Notes under the pieces: generated by a model
What the model saw: the letters and a program-made list of their open reading frames with translations, nothing else
Databases searched by the model: none
What the model was told of the DNA's origin: nothing
Source of the DNA: a virus
Virus record (IMG/VR): IMGVR_UViG_3300025508_000031
Location: 1-47,858 of that record
Reading direction: 5' to 3' (one strand)
Length of the DNA stretch: 47,858 bases
Shown here: positions 39,613 to 46,029 of the stretch, piece after piece
Layout: each line of letters opens with the position of its first letter
How positions within the stretch are numbered: position 1 is the first letter of the stretch
Program-made: the position numbers and the translations under genes

Positions 39613-39863
39613 TCCCAGTCTCGCTTCCTGTGAGGGTCCTTCACATCGTGTGCGTGTAGGTGCCTCTCTAAGTACATTGCTCGTTCCATTCGGTCTAAGG
39701 AGATCCAACTCCCTGTATCCTGGAAGTACTTCTGCCTTACGTAGAAGACATCAGAACGAGGGATGTGGATAGAACGTAGAGCTTGTATATTGTCATCTGC
39801 TAGAGCATTGAAAAAGTCAGCTAAGACATCATCTCCGTCTAGGTATGTTTCATTGGTTCTCAT
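39609..39863 (-). CDS. Small leading protein of the late operon (84 residues)
   Basis: MRTNETYLDGDDVLADFFNALADDNIQALRSIHIPRSDVFYVRQKYFQDTGSWISLDRMERAMYLERHLHAHDV: soluble and helical, not recognised. It is the first gene after the late promoters at 39910 and 40214 and overlaps the endolysin gene by 4 bp, so it is co-translated with it. It could regulate late expression or lysis; nothing in the sequence shows which. Confidence 0.65.
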   Translation of the reverse strand: MRTNETYLDGDDVLADFFNALADDNIQALRSIHIPRSDVFYVRQKYFQDTGSWISLDRMERAMYLERHLHAHDVKDPHRKRDWE

Positions 39864-39909
39864 GAGCTTGGTCTCTTATGATTAGGAGTAAGCTTGATGG
39901 ACCCCTCCA

Positions 39910-39938
39910 GTTATAACATAGGGGTCTGTGTAAGTCAA
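39910..39938 (-). promoter_or_regulatory. Leftward sigma70-like promoter of the late operon
   Basis: On the - strand TTGACT (39938-39933), 17 bp, TATAAC (39915-39910). The start point, about 39903, lies 40 bases before the first late gene. Confidence 0.7.
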
Positions 39939-40056
39939 GCTAAAAGGAGGGGAGGGTCCCCAAAAAGTTACCTTCTTGGAGAAGGGTATGACATAGAGGG
40001 ATGACAACCGAGAGGTTAGATGGAACTCTAAGCCGCGAGGTCAACCCTCAAGCGGT

Positions 40057-40145
40057 ACTTTAAGTGTACTATAAGTATTACTTTAAGTACTTATCATCTA
40101 TTGTTATTATTAATAGGTATTACATACTTATAGTATACTTTAAGT
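40057..40145. repeat. ACTTTAAGT repeats (three copies) in the AT-rich leader
   Basis: Copies at 40057, 40080 and 40137. The unit is nearly palindromic (ACTT-T-AAGT). The third is embedded in AGTATACTTTAAGT, which recurs exactly at 46016-46029. Candidate operator for a phage regulator. Confidence 0.7.
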
Positions 40146-40213
40146 TACACTCTAAGTAGTTAATATCTAATAATCAATAATAGATTATAACCTCTACTCT
40201 CTACTCTAAGTAT

Positions 40214-40242
40214 ATTATACCATAAGTGCTAAAAGATGTCAA
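40214..40242 (-). promoter_or_regulatory. Consensus leftward sigma70 promoter of the late arm
   Basis: On the - strand a perfect TTGACA (40242-40237), a 17-bp spacer and a perfect TATAAT (40219-40214). The ACTTTAAGT repeats lie 70-160 bases downstream of it, where a bound protein could block elongation. Confidence 0.85.
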
Positions 40243-40425
40243 CCCCTAATCGTATGTCACCCCCTGTCTACCCCTCAGATATCCTGAGAGTGTGTCATTG
40301 TTGCACCACTTATTACACCTAGTATACTAGCAGGACCAGAACATAGGCCAGAATACCCTCGGTATAACCTAAAGTGGTTAACAGAACGGTATTTACCCCC
40401 CGCTGTCATCCTGGGTGTATATGTA

Positions 40426-40458
40426 CCCCTGGACCCCCCGTGGCCCCTCTACCCCCCC
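40426..40458 (-). other. G-quadruplex motif
   Basis: On the - strand four G-runs (7, 4, 6 and 4 G; + strand C-runs at 40452-40458, 40444-40447, 40434-40439 and 40426-40429) are separated by three loops of exactly 4 nt. A fifth run of six lies at 40396-40401. It sits right after a possible leftward promoter at 40469. Confidence 0.8.
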
Positions 40459-40468
40459 TCGATGCTAT

Positions 40469-40496
40469 AGTATAACATATCGTTACAATAGGTCAA
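40469..40496 (-). promoter_or_regulatory. Possible leftward promoter just before the G4 motif
   Basis: TTGACC (40496-40491), 16 bp, TATACT (40474-40469) on the - strand. Spacing is one short and the -35 box is imperfect, so it is weaker than the others. A transcript from it would start at about 40462 and open with the G-rich motif. Confidence 0.45.
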
Positions 40497-40899
40497 CCTT
40501 GCTGACATACAATAGGTAAGGACTGCTGACATACCCCTAATGTAACAACCATTAACAATGTAACGGGGTATTACATACGGTTTTCGTAGGGTAACTCGCG
40601 GTAAGGTTGTTTTTGTATACCCCTAGACAACCTATACGATACCCCTCAACTGCTAGTTGCACGACCCCTAACGCCACTCGCCTTAAACGATACAACTCGC
40701 CTTCTAGTTGCAATACCCATACCCATACAACCTGAATGCGACTGGGAAGAACGGAACGAGAACATGCAATAGGAACATAACGTAAACACGACGTAGACCC
40801 CGATTTTAGCCCCATACAGCGCAACCTTGCTATTTCCCTTACCTTGACCCACTAAAACCTATGTTCTTGCTCTGTTCACGTTCTCAGAGCTTTGCATAA

Positions 40900-40951
40900 A
40901 CGCGCATACGCGCATACGCGTAGTAATACTATACGCGCATCATGCACGCGT
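40900..40951. repeat. ACGCGCAT / ACGCGT iteron-like cluster
   Basis: ACGCGCAT at 40900, 40908 and 40933, and ACGCGT at 40916 and 40946, with an inverted arrangement CGCGTA ... TACGCG around 40917-40937. Five related units fall within 52 bases. Confidence 0.75.
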
Positions 40952-40983
40952 AATCTAATCACATATTAGAAGGCTTATCTGGG

Positions 40984-41060
40984 TTTATCGTTTGTTTTCA
41001 ATAGGTTAGCCAATTGTTACAGTTCGATCACGACTTTTATCGTTTGTTTTCAATAGGTTA
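40984..41060. repeat. Perfect 25-bp direct repeat containing CAATAGG
   Basis: Identical copies at 40984-41008 and 41036-41060, 52 bp apart. Each ends with TTTTCAATAGGTTA. Candidate origin iterons or binding sites or promoters for a phage-encoded polymerase. Confidence 0.85.
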
Positions 41061-41116
41061 TAAGAAAGTTTATTTAATCTCAAATTAGTTGTTGTTTATC
41101 TCGGTCACTCAATCTA

Positions 41117-41450
41117 GATTTAACTTATCGGCAAGACGGACAGACAATCCAGCCAGCCGAAGCGGGGAAGGGAACCCCTAGGAACAAAGTTAAATCCCTC
41201 GACCCTTAGGGTCACGTGAAGCCGATACCCCGATAGGACGGGTAAGCAGCGTGGTTCTGGTTTAGGGCGGTTATCCATCGAGTAATTCGGTAGCAACTAT
41301 GGTTCGCTACTTAACGAGTGAAGGAGGTGGATAGGTTCCCGATTGCAAGTATCGGACTCGCGTATTTCTCCTTTAAGTAGGGTTTGGTCACGAGGTAGAA
41401 AAAGCGAAAGGGAATCCATTTTATATAAGAGCGCATCCGTTGTGGGTGCG
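41117..41450 (+). ncRNA. Candidate multi-stem structured RNA upstream of the right + strand arm
   Basis: Several long-range and local pairings are nested in a GC-richer, ORF-free stretch. GATTTAACTT (41117-41126) pairs with AAGTTAAATC (41187-41196), enclosing GGGG/CCCC (41164, 41175). Next is GACCC/GGGTC (41201, 41209). TATCCATC (41272-41279) pairs with GGTGGATA (41326-41333), enclosing GTAGC/GCTAC (41290, 41306). CCGAT/ATCGG (41339, 41351) and CGCATCC/GGGTGCG (41432, 41444) follow. TATCGGC (41126) can alternatively pair with GCCGATA (41221). No known riboswitch or ribozyme class was recognised. It could be a free ncRNA or the leader of the gene at 41480. Confidence 0.6.
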
Positions 41451-41479
41451 TTGCTAGTGAAATGGAAAAGGAAAACCCC

Positions 41480-41974
41480 ATGACAAATACAGCAATCGTA
41501 AACGACATCAAAGTAATCGAGAACAACTTCGTAACTGCAATGGGTAGCGGTGTTGCTGCTACTGCCCACTTGATTGCTCTCATTCAATCAGTAGTGAAGT
41601 CAGAGCAAGGCGGTGTCCTTGCTAGTGCCATTGCCCGATTGAATAAGAAGGGCGATGCGCATGGCTCACGTGCTGTCCGCTCTATTACTGCTGCCATCTT
41701 TGTTGGTGCCAAGATTGGGACTGCCAAAGACAAGAAAACCCTCCTTGTATCCCTCAAGGATGCTACCGTTGACGTCGAGGCCCTTGGTCGCTTGGTTGCC
41801 GCTGGTGGTGAGAAGCTCTCCATTCGTGATGCATTGGTAAAGCGTGTGAAGGGTGAGACTGAAGTGAAGGAGTTGGACTTGGTCAAGTATGCCGAAGGTC
41901 TTGTGAAGCGCATGGAGAAAGAGGGTGTTACATCCGCTGCCCTTATTGCTGCCATCCAAGCCGCTGCCAAGTAA
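41480..41974 (+). CDS. Helical, Ala-rich early protein (164 residues)
   Basis: Starts at the ATG behind AAAAGGAAAA; the ATG at 41462 has no ribosome site. MTNTAIVNDIKVIENNFVTAMGSGVAATAHLIALIQSVV ... KKGDAHGSRAVRSITAAIFVGAKIGTAKDKKTLLVSLKDATVDVEALGRLVAAGGEKLSIRDALVKRVKGETEVKELDLVKYAEGLVKRMEKEGVTSAALIAAIQAAAK. Almost entirely helical with Lys-rich segments. No family was recognised. As the first gene of the right + strand arm, next to the putative origin, it could be a DNA-binding or host-takeover protein. Confidence 0.75.
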   Translation: MTNTAIVNDIKVIENNFVTAMGSGVAATAHLIALIQSVVKSEQGGVLASAIARLNKKGDAHGSRAVRSITAAIFVGAKIGTAKDKKTLLVSLKDATVDVEALGRLVAAGGEKLSIRDALVKRVKGETEVKELDLVKYAEGLVKRMEKEGVTSAALIAAIQAAAK

Positions 41975-41987
41975 TTGCTTTCTAATG

Positions 41988-42008
41988 GGTGCCGCTATCG
42001 GTGGCACC
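41988..42008 (+). terminator. Possible weak terminator after the first early gene
   Basis: GGTGCC (41988-41993) pairs with GGCACC (42003-42008) and is followed by TTATT, a poor T-run. May reduce transcription of the microprotein genes downstream. Confidence 0.4.
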
Positions 42009-42062
42009 TTATTGAGTGCAATCGAGTGCTTACATGAAACACGTAGGAAAGGTGTGACTACT

Positions 42063-42191
42063 ATGACACAAGTAATTTTGAACGGACAGAGCGTGGGTGC
42101 AATCACTCGTGAGAACCTCTCCACATTCCTTCGTGTCTCCACTATGGTGGTGGTGTCACATACGCCAACAACAATCTGCTTGGAAGGGTAA
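42063..42191 (+). CDS. Microprotein with MTQVILNGQ N-terminus (42 residues)
   Basis: MTQVILNGQSVGAITRENLSTFLRVSTMVVVSHTPTTICLEG, behind AGGAAAGGTG. The start is supported by the paralogous microprotein at 42799 (MSQVILNGQ). The same frame is open upstream to an ATG at 41985, but that start lies in a hairpin and lacks a ribosome site. Function unknown. Confidence 0.6.
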   Translation: MTQVILNGQSVGAITRENLSTFLRVSTMVVVSHTPTTICLEG

Positions 42192-42195
42192 TACC

Positions 42196-42273
42196 ATGGG
42201 TGCTGCCCTCCTACTTATCATATCAACGGCCGTGATGGCCTATCTCATATACAAGGACGAAAGCAATGGGTGA
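42196..42273 (+). CDS. Single-helix membrane microprotein (25 residues)
   Basis: MGAALLLIISTAVMAYLIYKDESNG: one membrane helix with a short charged tail. It has AAGGG upstream. The end of its frame contains the ribosome site and start of the next gene (AAGGACGAAAGCAATGG), giving the KDESNG tail. Confidence 0.5.
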   Translation: MGAALLLIISTAVMAYLIYKDESNG

Positions 42274-42667
42274 AGTATATCTTGAAAAGGTGGTGTTTGC
42301 CATCGATGACAATTGGAATGTCCATACCGTCGCCAAGTTCTTGCGACACGTGGACACCTTGCGTGCCATGGGAAAGATCAAGCCTGTGGTGCAATGCATC
42401 GGGAACTGGGAAGGCGTTCTGGAGGTCTCTTACATGATGGACCTCAAGGAATTCGACAAGCATGTAGTCCCATACGGCTTTGTGGAGGGGCAGGAGGCCG
42501 TCCTAGTGGTGGCAGGTGATACACGCCAACCTTGCCATATCCGCTTCCCTACCGGTCACACAGTGAGCGTGGGGCCTATGGTGGAAATTGACGGGCCTAT
42601 AGGTAACTGGACGTATGTTCCAGCCACAAACAAATACTTCACATGTAAGGACGAAAGCAATGGTTAA
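42266..42667 (+). CDS. Early protein of unknown function (133 residues)
   Basis: MGEVYLEKVVFAIDDNWNVHTVAKFLRHVDTLRAMGKIKPVVQCIGNWEGVLEVSYMMDLKEFDKHVVPYGFVEGQEAVLVVAGDTRQPCHIRFPTGHTVSVGPMVEIDGPIGNWTYVPATNKYFTCKDESNG. Soluble alpha/beta protein, not recognised. The start is supported by AAGGACGAAAGC. Its last six residues equal those of the preceding microprotein because both genes end over the same 17-bp linker. Confidence 0.75.
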   Translation: MGEVYLEKVVFAIDDNWNVHTVAKFLRHVDTLRAMGKIKPVVQCIGNWEGVLEVSYMMDLKEFDKHVVPYGFVEGQEAVLVVAGDTRQPCHIRFPTGHTVSVGPMVEIDGPIGNWTYVPATNKYFTCKDESNG

Positions 42668-42788
42668 GAAACTATCTCTCACGATCATCGCCGCGTGCTA
42701 CCTAGTGAACACGGTCGCCATTTATGGGGCCGAAGGTGGTGGCTCTAACGTTTGTGCAGGTAACTTCTGCTATCATATTGAGGATTAA
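42660..42788 (+). CDS. Secreted Cys-containing microprotein (42 residues)
   Basis: MVKKLSLTIIAACYLVNTVAIYGAEGGGSNVCAGNFCYHIED, read from the ATG at the end of the repeated AAGGACGAAAGC linker. A signal-peptide-like start (KK, then a hydrophobic core to about 21) is followed by a short tail with two Cys (CAGNFC). It would be periplasmic or lipid-anchored-like; no lipobox is clear. Overlaps the previous gene by 8 bp. Confidence 0.6.
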   Translation: MVKKLSLTIIAACYLVNTVAIYGAEGGGSNVCAGNFCYHIED

Positions 42789-42798
42789 GGCAAGGACT

Positions 42799-42876
42799 AT
42801 GTCACAAGTAATCTTGAATGGACAACGTGTTAAACTTATGGTGGTGGTAACGATCACCAAACATCTAAAGGATTAA
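42799..42876 (+). CDS. Microprotein paralogous to the one at 42063 (25 residues)
   Basis: MSQVILNGQRVKLMVVVTITKHLKD, behind AAGGCAAGGAC. The first nine residues match MTQVILNGQ of the gene at 42063, and MVVV also recurs, with the middle removed. Probably a shortened duplicate; the function is unknown. Confidence 0.5.
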   Translation: MSQVILNGQRVKLMVVVTITKHLKD

Positions 42877-42880
42877 GAAC

Positions 42881-42970
42881 ATGATGGACTACCTAGAAGA
42901 ACTAGCCGACACACCCACCTTGTCCGAGGACATGGATGATATTGAAACAATCTTGATGGAGGAACTCTGA
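42881..42970 (+). CDS. Acidic microprotein (29 residues)
   Basis: MMDYLEELADTPTLSEDMDDIETILMEEL, behind AAAGGATTAAGAAC. Eleven of 29 residues are Asp or Glu and there is no Lys or Arg, the composition of phage DNA mimics and host-enzyme inhibitors, though such a role is only a guess. It ends one base before the next start. Confidence 0.55.
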   Translation: MMDYLEELADTPTLSEDMDDIETILMEEL

Positions 42971-42971
42971 T

Positions 42972-43193
42972 ATGTCATATATTTCTGGATGGTTTGAAGG
43001 GGAGTGCGGTGCAGTCTTGTTTGAATACGAGGGTATCACTGACTTTGAGGCCCTCGCCTTTCGTCTATACCTAGACTTTGGTGACGATTGTTGGGGTGTA
43101 GATATGGAGATTGAAGGGGAGTATCTAGACGGGACAGACGTTGAGACTACTATGACAGAGCTACGCAGCGACTTGGAGTTCCTGTGTAGTTAA
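42972..43193 (+). CDS. Small acidic early protein (73 residues)
   Basis: MSYISGWFEGECGAVLFEYEGITDFEALAFRLYLDFGDDCWGVDMEIEGEYLDGTDVETTMTELRSDLEFLCS. Strongly acidic, with aromatic residues and three Cys. Not recognised. Preceded by GGAGGAACTCTGAT and immediately downstream of the acidic microprotein. Confidence 0.68.
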   Translation: MSYISGWFEGECGAVLFEYEGITDFEALAFRLYLDFGDDCWGVDMEIEGEYLDGTDVETTMTELRSDLEFLCS

Positions 43194-43231
43194 TGGAAAC
43201 CAAGACACTAACTTAGGAAAGGGTTAGTCTG

Positions 43232-44737
43232 ATGGAAAACGTTAGAGAACCAATCAAGGTGGGTGACTACCTGCAAGTGAAGCGCGGCTCAGTTACTGCG
43301 CACTGGTGTGAAGTCGTGGCTATATCACAGTGTGGTAGGCACATCGTGTATACGGGCCAAGGCCTCTTGGATACGCACCTATTCTTTGAGCCAAGGCTGC
43401 GTGAGTATGCATCAGCTGGTGATGTATACGACATGGCTGGCTCAGTCTTTGATAGAAGTGGGATCAAGCCGTCCAAGTATGGCACAATTGATGAGGTGGC
43501 CGCTGTCCTGTTGCAAACAGCTATGACATCCTCTCACTCTCAGCCTTGGCGTCCTTTCGTCTCCTTCTTGGAAGGTAACTATTCAGGTGCTGGTATCCAG
43601 TATGATGGTCTATGTGAGGCCGATCGTGCCCTAGCTATATTCAAGCCAGAAAAGGTGGAGGGTAGCTCAGCTATCAGTCTCTACCTTAACGCCAAGGACG
43701 CTAAGCGTGAGCGCCGTACAACAATGAAAGGTGGTCGTGCGTTCAAGCACATGTTCAACCACCTGTCCGATAAGGAGATTGCCGCTTTAGCTGAGGCATG
43801 GATCGAGGAGAGTTCACCTCGTGAGTTCGTTCTCAAGGTAGGTGGTGAGCGTAAAGACTTTCGCAGGGCATACTGTGGTGTTCGTGCTAAGTATCGCAAC
43901 CCAGCAACAACTAGCTACCGTAAGTCTCTTGCTACCTCATGTATGCATACCACCAAAGTAGATGATGGTTGTGAGAACATGTCACCAGCTGAGGTGTATG
44001 CATCAGGTGACTTCAAGGTTGCTTGGCTAGAGACGCTGGAAGGCCACATAGCGGCCCGTGTTGTGTTCTCAGCTAGGGTAGACACCCAGTCGTACCATGC
44101 ACCCATCTACGGAGCCTGTGAGCAATCCTTAGACATGCTTGACACCTACTTGCAGGATAACAAGGTAGAACTGTCCTCTGACTTAGGTGAGTGGCATAGC
44201 CTCAAGCTTCTGAACATAGAGTCGAATGGTCGCACCGTTGGCCCATACATGGATGGATGCATCAGGGGTAACGTTAGCGGTGACCATATCGTTCTGTCAC
44301 ACAGTGGAGACCTTGACTTTGACTCCACTGATGGTTACGCTAGTGATGGTGAGATGTGTGCTCACTGCGGTGATAGTGTTCATGAGGATGAGCTATACCA
44401 TACTGACGATGGTGGCCTTTGCGAGCACTGCTTCAATGAGAACTTCGCTTACACTGAGGGTGGTGACGTTATCCCAGCTGAGAATGCTGTCTATGCTCTG
44501 AATCGTAGCTCATGGAATGGTAACTGCTACGAGATCTGCGTTCACATTGATGATGCTGTATTCTGTGAAGACCTTGACCAGTATTGGGTTGAAGAAGATG
44601 TTACTTACTCTGAGTGTGGTGACTATGCTATCCCTACCCACCTCATGAAGGACTACCCTGCGTATTTCCCTAGTGAGTTCGGGGAAGATGATGATGAAAC
44701 AACTAACAACAACAACATAGAGGAGGAAGCAGCATGA
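43232..44737 (+). CDS. Large early protein with zinc ribbon (501 residues)
   Basis: The largest early gene here, with no recognised family. The N-terminus is a small beta domain (IKVGDYLQVKRGSVTAHWCEVVAISQCGRHIVYTG). The middle is alpha/beta and Lys/Arg-rich (NAKDAKRERRTTMKGGRAFKHMFNHLSDKEIAALAEAWIEES). Residues 376-400 form a CxxC-17-CxxC zinc ribbon (CAHCGDSVHEDELYHTDDGGLCEHC). More Cys follow at about 432-462 (CYEIC, FCEDL, SECGDY), and the tail is Asp/Glu/Asn-rich. The start has AGGAAAGGG upstream. A regulatory or nucleic-acid-binding role fits but is not shown. Confidence 0.75.
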   Translation: MENVREPIKVGDYLQVKRGSVTAHWCEVVAISQCGRHIVYTGQGLLDTHLFFEPRLREYASAGDVYDMAGSVFDRSGIKPSKYGTIDEVAAVLLQTAMTSSHSQPWRPFVSFLEGNYSGAGIQYDGLCEADRALAIFKPEKVEGSSAISLYLNAKDAKRERRTTMKGGRAFKHMFNHLSDKEIAALAEAWIEESSPREFVLKVGGERKDFRRAYCGVRAKYRNPATTSYRKSLATSCMHTTKVDDGCENMSPAEVYASGDFKVAWLETLEGHIAARVVFSARVDTQSYHAPIYGACEQSLDMLDTYLQDNKVELSSDLGEWHSLKLLNIESNGRTVGPYMDGCIRGNVSGDHIVLSHSGDLDFDSTDGYASDGEMCAHCGDSVHEDELYHTDDGGLCEHCFNENFAYTEGGDVIPAENAVYALNRSSWNGNCYEICVHIDDAVFCEDLDQYWVEEDVTYSECGDYAIPTHLMKDYPAYFPSEFGEDDDETTNNNNIEEEAA

Positions 44738-45699
44738 GTAACGTAACAAGACACACGCTGATAAACCTACTGCAAACCATGCGTCCAGCCTACTCGCTGA
44801 CTGAACGTAGGTTCTGTGAGACTTACCTTGAACCTACATTCGGTAAGCCTGACGCACATGGTAACTATATCTTGAGTGTAGGCAACAACCCAACGATTGC
44901 CTTCACTGCCCATACCGACACTGTCCACCGCACTGAGGGTGTTCAGACCCTATCCGTGGAGAACAACTTTGTTACTTCTATGACGGGTAGTTGCTTGGGT
45001 GCTGATTGTACTACAGGCCTTTGGTTACTCTTAGGAATGATCGAAGCGGGTATCGAAGGTGTCTACATTGCCCATGCCGCCGAGGAAATCGGTGGGGTCG
45101 GTAGCTCCAAACTGGTAGAGGACAACCCTGCTTGGCTCTCTAATATCCAAGTATGCTTGTCTTTCGATAGGTTCGGCACCAACAGTGTCATCACCCACCA
45201 AGGTGGTAGGCGGACAGCTAGTGACGACTTTGCGGAATCCCTCGCGGATATCCTTGGGATGCCACAGCTTAAACCCGACACGACAGGGACCTACACAGAC
45301 AGCATGGAGTATGCTGGTATCGTGCCTGAGTGTAGCAATCTCAGTGTCGGATACTACGATCAGCACACGTCTAAGGAGTCACAGGACATACTCTACGCTG
45401 AAACACTGCTTGAGAGGCTCTGTAAGGCCGACTGGAGCGCCTTGGTGGTTTCTCGTGACCATACCCAGCCTATAACGTATGACGACGCTCTACGGTCCTC
45501 TTATCAAGATGCCTCTGATGAGGTGAATGAGGAGGACATAGACGCCATTACAGCTCTACTCCTTGACAGGCCACGCCTGATAGCCGAGCTTCTATATGAT
45601 TACGGCTTGACTATCGACGTGCTGGCTGACGAGCTAAAGCTTGACTACTCAGATATGAGATATTATACTGATGAACACTCAGCTAAGTCTTATTATTAA
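44734..45699 (+). CDS. M20/M28-like zinc aminopeptidase or deacylase
   Basis: 321 residues. Motifs of the co-catalytic metallopeptidases are in order: AFTAHTDTVHR (His60, Asp62), CLGADCTTGLW (Asp91, where the family usually has GADD or GADN), IAHAAEEIGGVG (Glu117-Glu118), SFDRFGT (Asp145), and ECSNLSVGYYDQHTSKE near 225. These supply the two-metal site and the general base. It is cytoplasmic, with no signal peptide. It overlaps the 501-residue gene by 4 bp (ATGA). Whether it cuts peptides or removes acyl groups is not decidable here. The C-terminal 60 residues are an extra helical region. Confidence 0.82.
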   Translation: MSNVTRHTLINLLQTMRPAYSLTERRFCETYLEPTFGKPDAHGNYILSVGNNPTIAFTAHTDTVHRTEGVQTLSVENNFVTSMTGSCLGADCTTGLWLLLGMIEAGIEGVYIAHAAEEIGGVGSSKLVEDNPAWLSNIQVCLSFDRFGTNSVITHQGGRRTASDDFAESLADILGMPQLKPDTTGTYTDSMEYAGIVPECSNLSVGYYDQHTSKESQDILYAETLLERLCKADWSALVVSRDHTQPITYDDALRSSYQDASDEVNEEDIDAITALLLDRPRLIAELLYDYGLTIDVLADELKLDYSDMRYYTDEHSAKSYY

Positions 45700-45718
45700 T
45701 CCTTGGAAAGGAAACACT

Positions 45719-45922
45719 ATGTCTTTCACATACATCTTCGAAATCAAAGTAAACAAGAATGTGGTCGAGTCCTTGACGACTAATGACATGAGCGAGGGCC
45801 AAGAGTGGGCCTCAGCTAACACACTCGTAGGGGACTTGGTCGTCGTCTCAGAAGCCTATGAAGGCTTGGATGGCCAACTAGAGGTGACAGAACATGTGAC
45901 CTCCTACTATGTAGACCTATAA
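45719..45922 (+). CDS. Small early protein (67 residues)
   Basis: MSFTYIFEIKVNKNVVESLTTNDMSEGQEWASANTLVGDLVVVSEAYEGLDGQLEVTEHVTSYYVDL, from the ATG behind AAAGGAAAC; an upstream in-frame extension lacks a ribosome site. A compact alpha/beta protein, acidic, not recognised. It closes the operon before the promoter at 45932. Confidence 0.7.
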   Translation: MSFTYIFEIKVNKNVVESLTTNDMSEGQEWASANTLVGDLVVVSEAYEGLDGQLEVTEHVTSYYVDL

Positions 45923-45931
45923 AGATTTAGC

Positions 45932-45961
45932 TTGACAAGGTGCCTAACTGTTTGTTATACT
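45932..45961 (+). promoter_or_regulatory. Sigma70-like promoter of the far-right early genes
   Basis: TTGACA (45932-45937), 18 bp, TATACT (45956-45961), in the same CTTGACAAG context as those at 2058 and 7267. A short palindrome (TGCC-GTAG-GGCA flanked by TATA) lies over the start region. Confidence 0.85.
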
Positions 45962-46009
45962 TGCCGTAGGGCATATAAGAGAATGACTATAAATTAGAAG
46001 ATTGGTTAT

Positions 46010-46029
46010 ACTTTAAGTATACTTTAAGT
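46010..46029. repeat. Two ACTTTAAGT units one helical turn apart
   Basis: Copies at 46010-46018 and 46021-46029, spaced 11 bp start to start, so a bound protein would lie on one face of the DNA. They sit about 40-60 bases downstream of the start of the promoter at 45932. The same 14-bp core is found in the AT-rich leader at 40132. Confidence 0.75.

Larger units (their letters stand above)
39864..41479. other. 1.6-kb non-coding divergent control region, candidate replication origin
   Basis: No credible gene. From left to right it holds a leftward promoter (39910), short stem-loops in the late leader (for example CCGC-GAGG-TCAAC-CCTC-AA-GCGG, 40033-40055), an AT-rich stretch with ACTTTAAGT repeats (40057-40145) and a consensus leftward promoter (40214). 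Next are a perfect palindrome CTAGTATACTAG (40319), a G4 motif (40426) and ATACCCC/GGGGTAT arms (40531, 40565). Then come ACGCGCAT repeats (40900-40951), a 25-bp direct repeat (40984) and a structured RNA (41117). The motif CAATAGG occurs five times (40486, 40510, 40767, 40999, 41051). This density is typical of a phage origin plus control region. Confidence 0.7.

Noticed and set aside
39940-39965. Rightward terminator from the GGGGA/TCCCC stem near 39950
   Set aside because: The stem has only a 3-nt loop and is followed by A residues rather than T on the + strand; no rightward transcript is expected there.
40552-40824. 90-residue - strand ORF in the control region
   Set aside because: No ribosome site, no recognisable protein features, and it crosses repeats; treated as non-coding.
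41297-41587. 96-residue - strand ORF over the structured RNA
   Set aside because: Antisense to the start of a supported gene and to conserved-looking RNA stems; no ribosome site.
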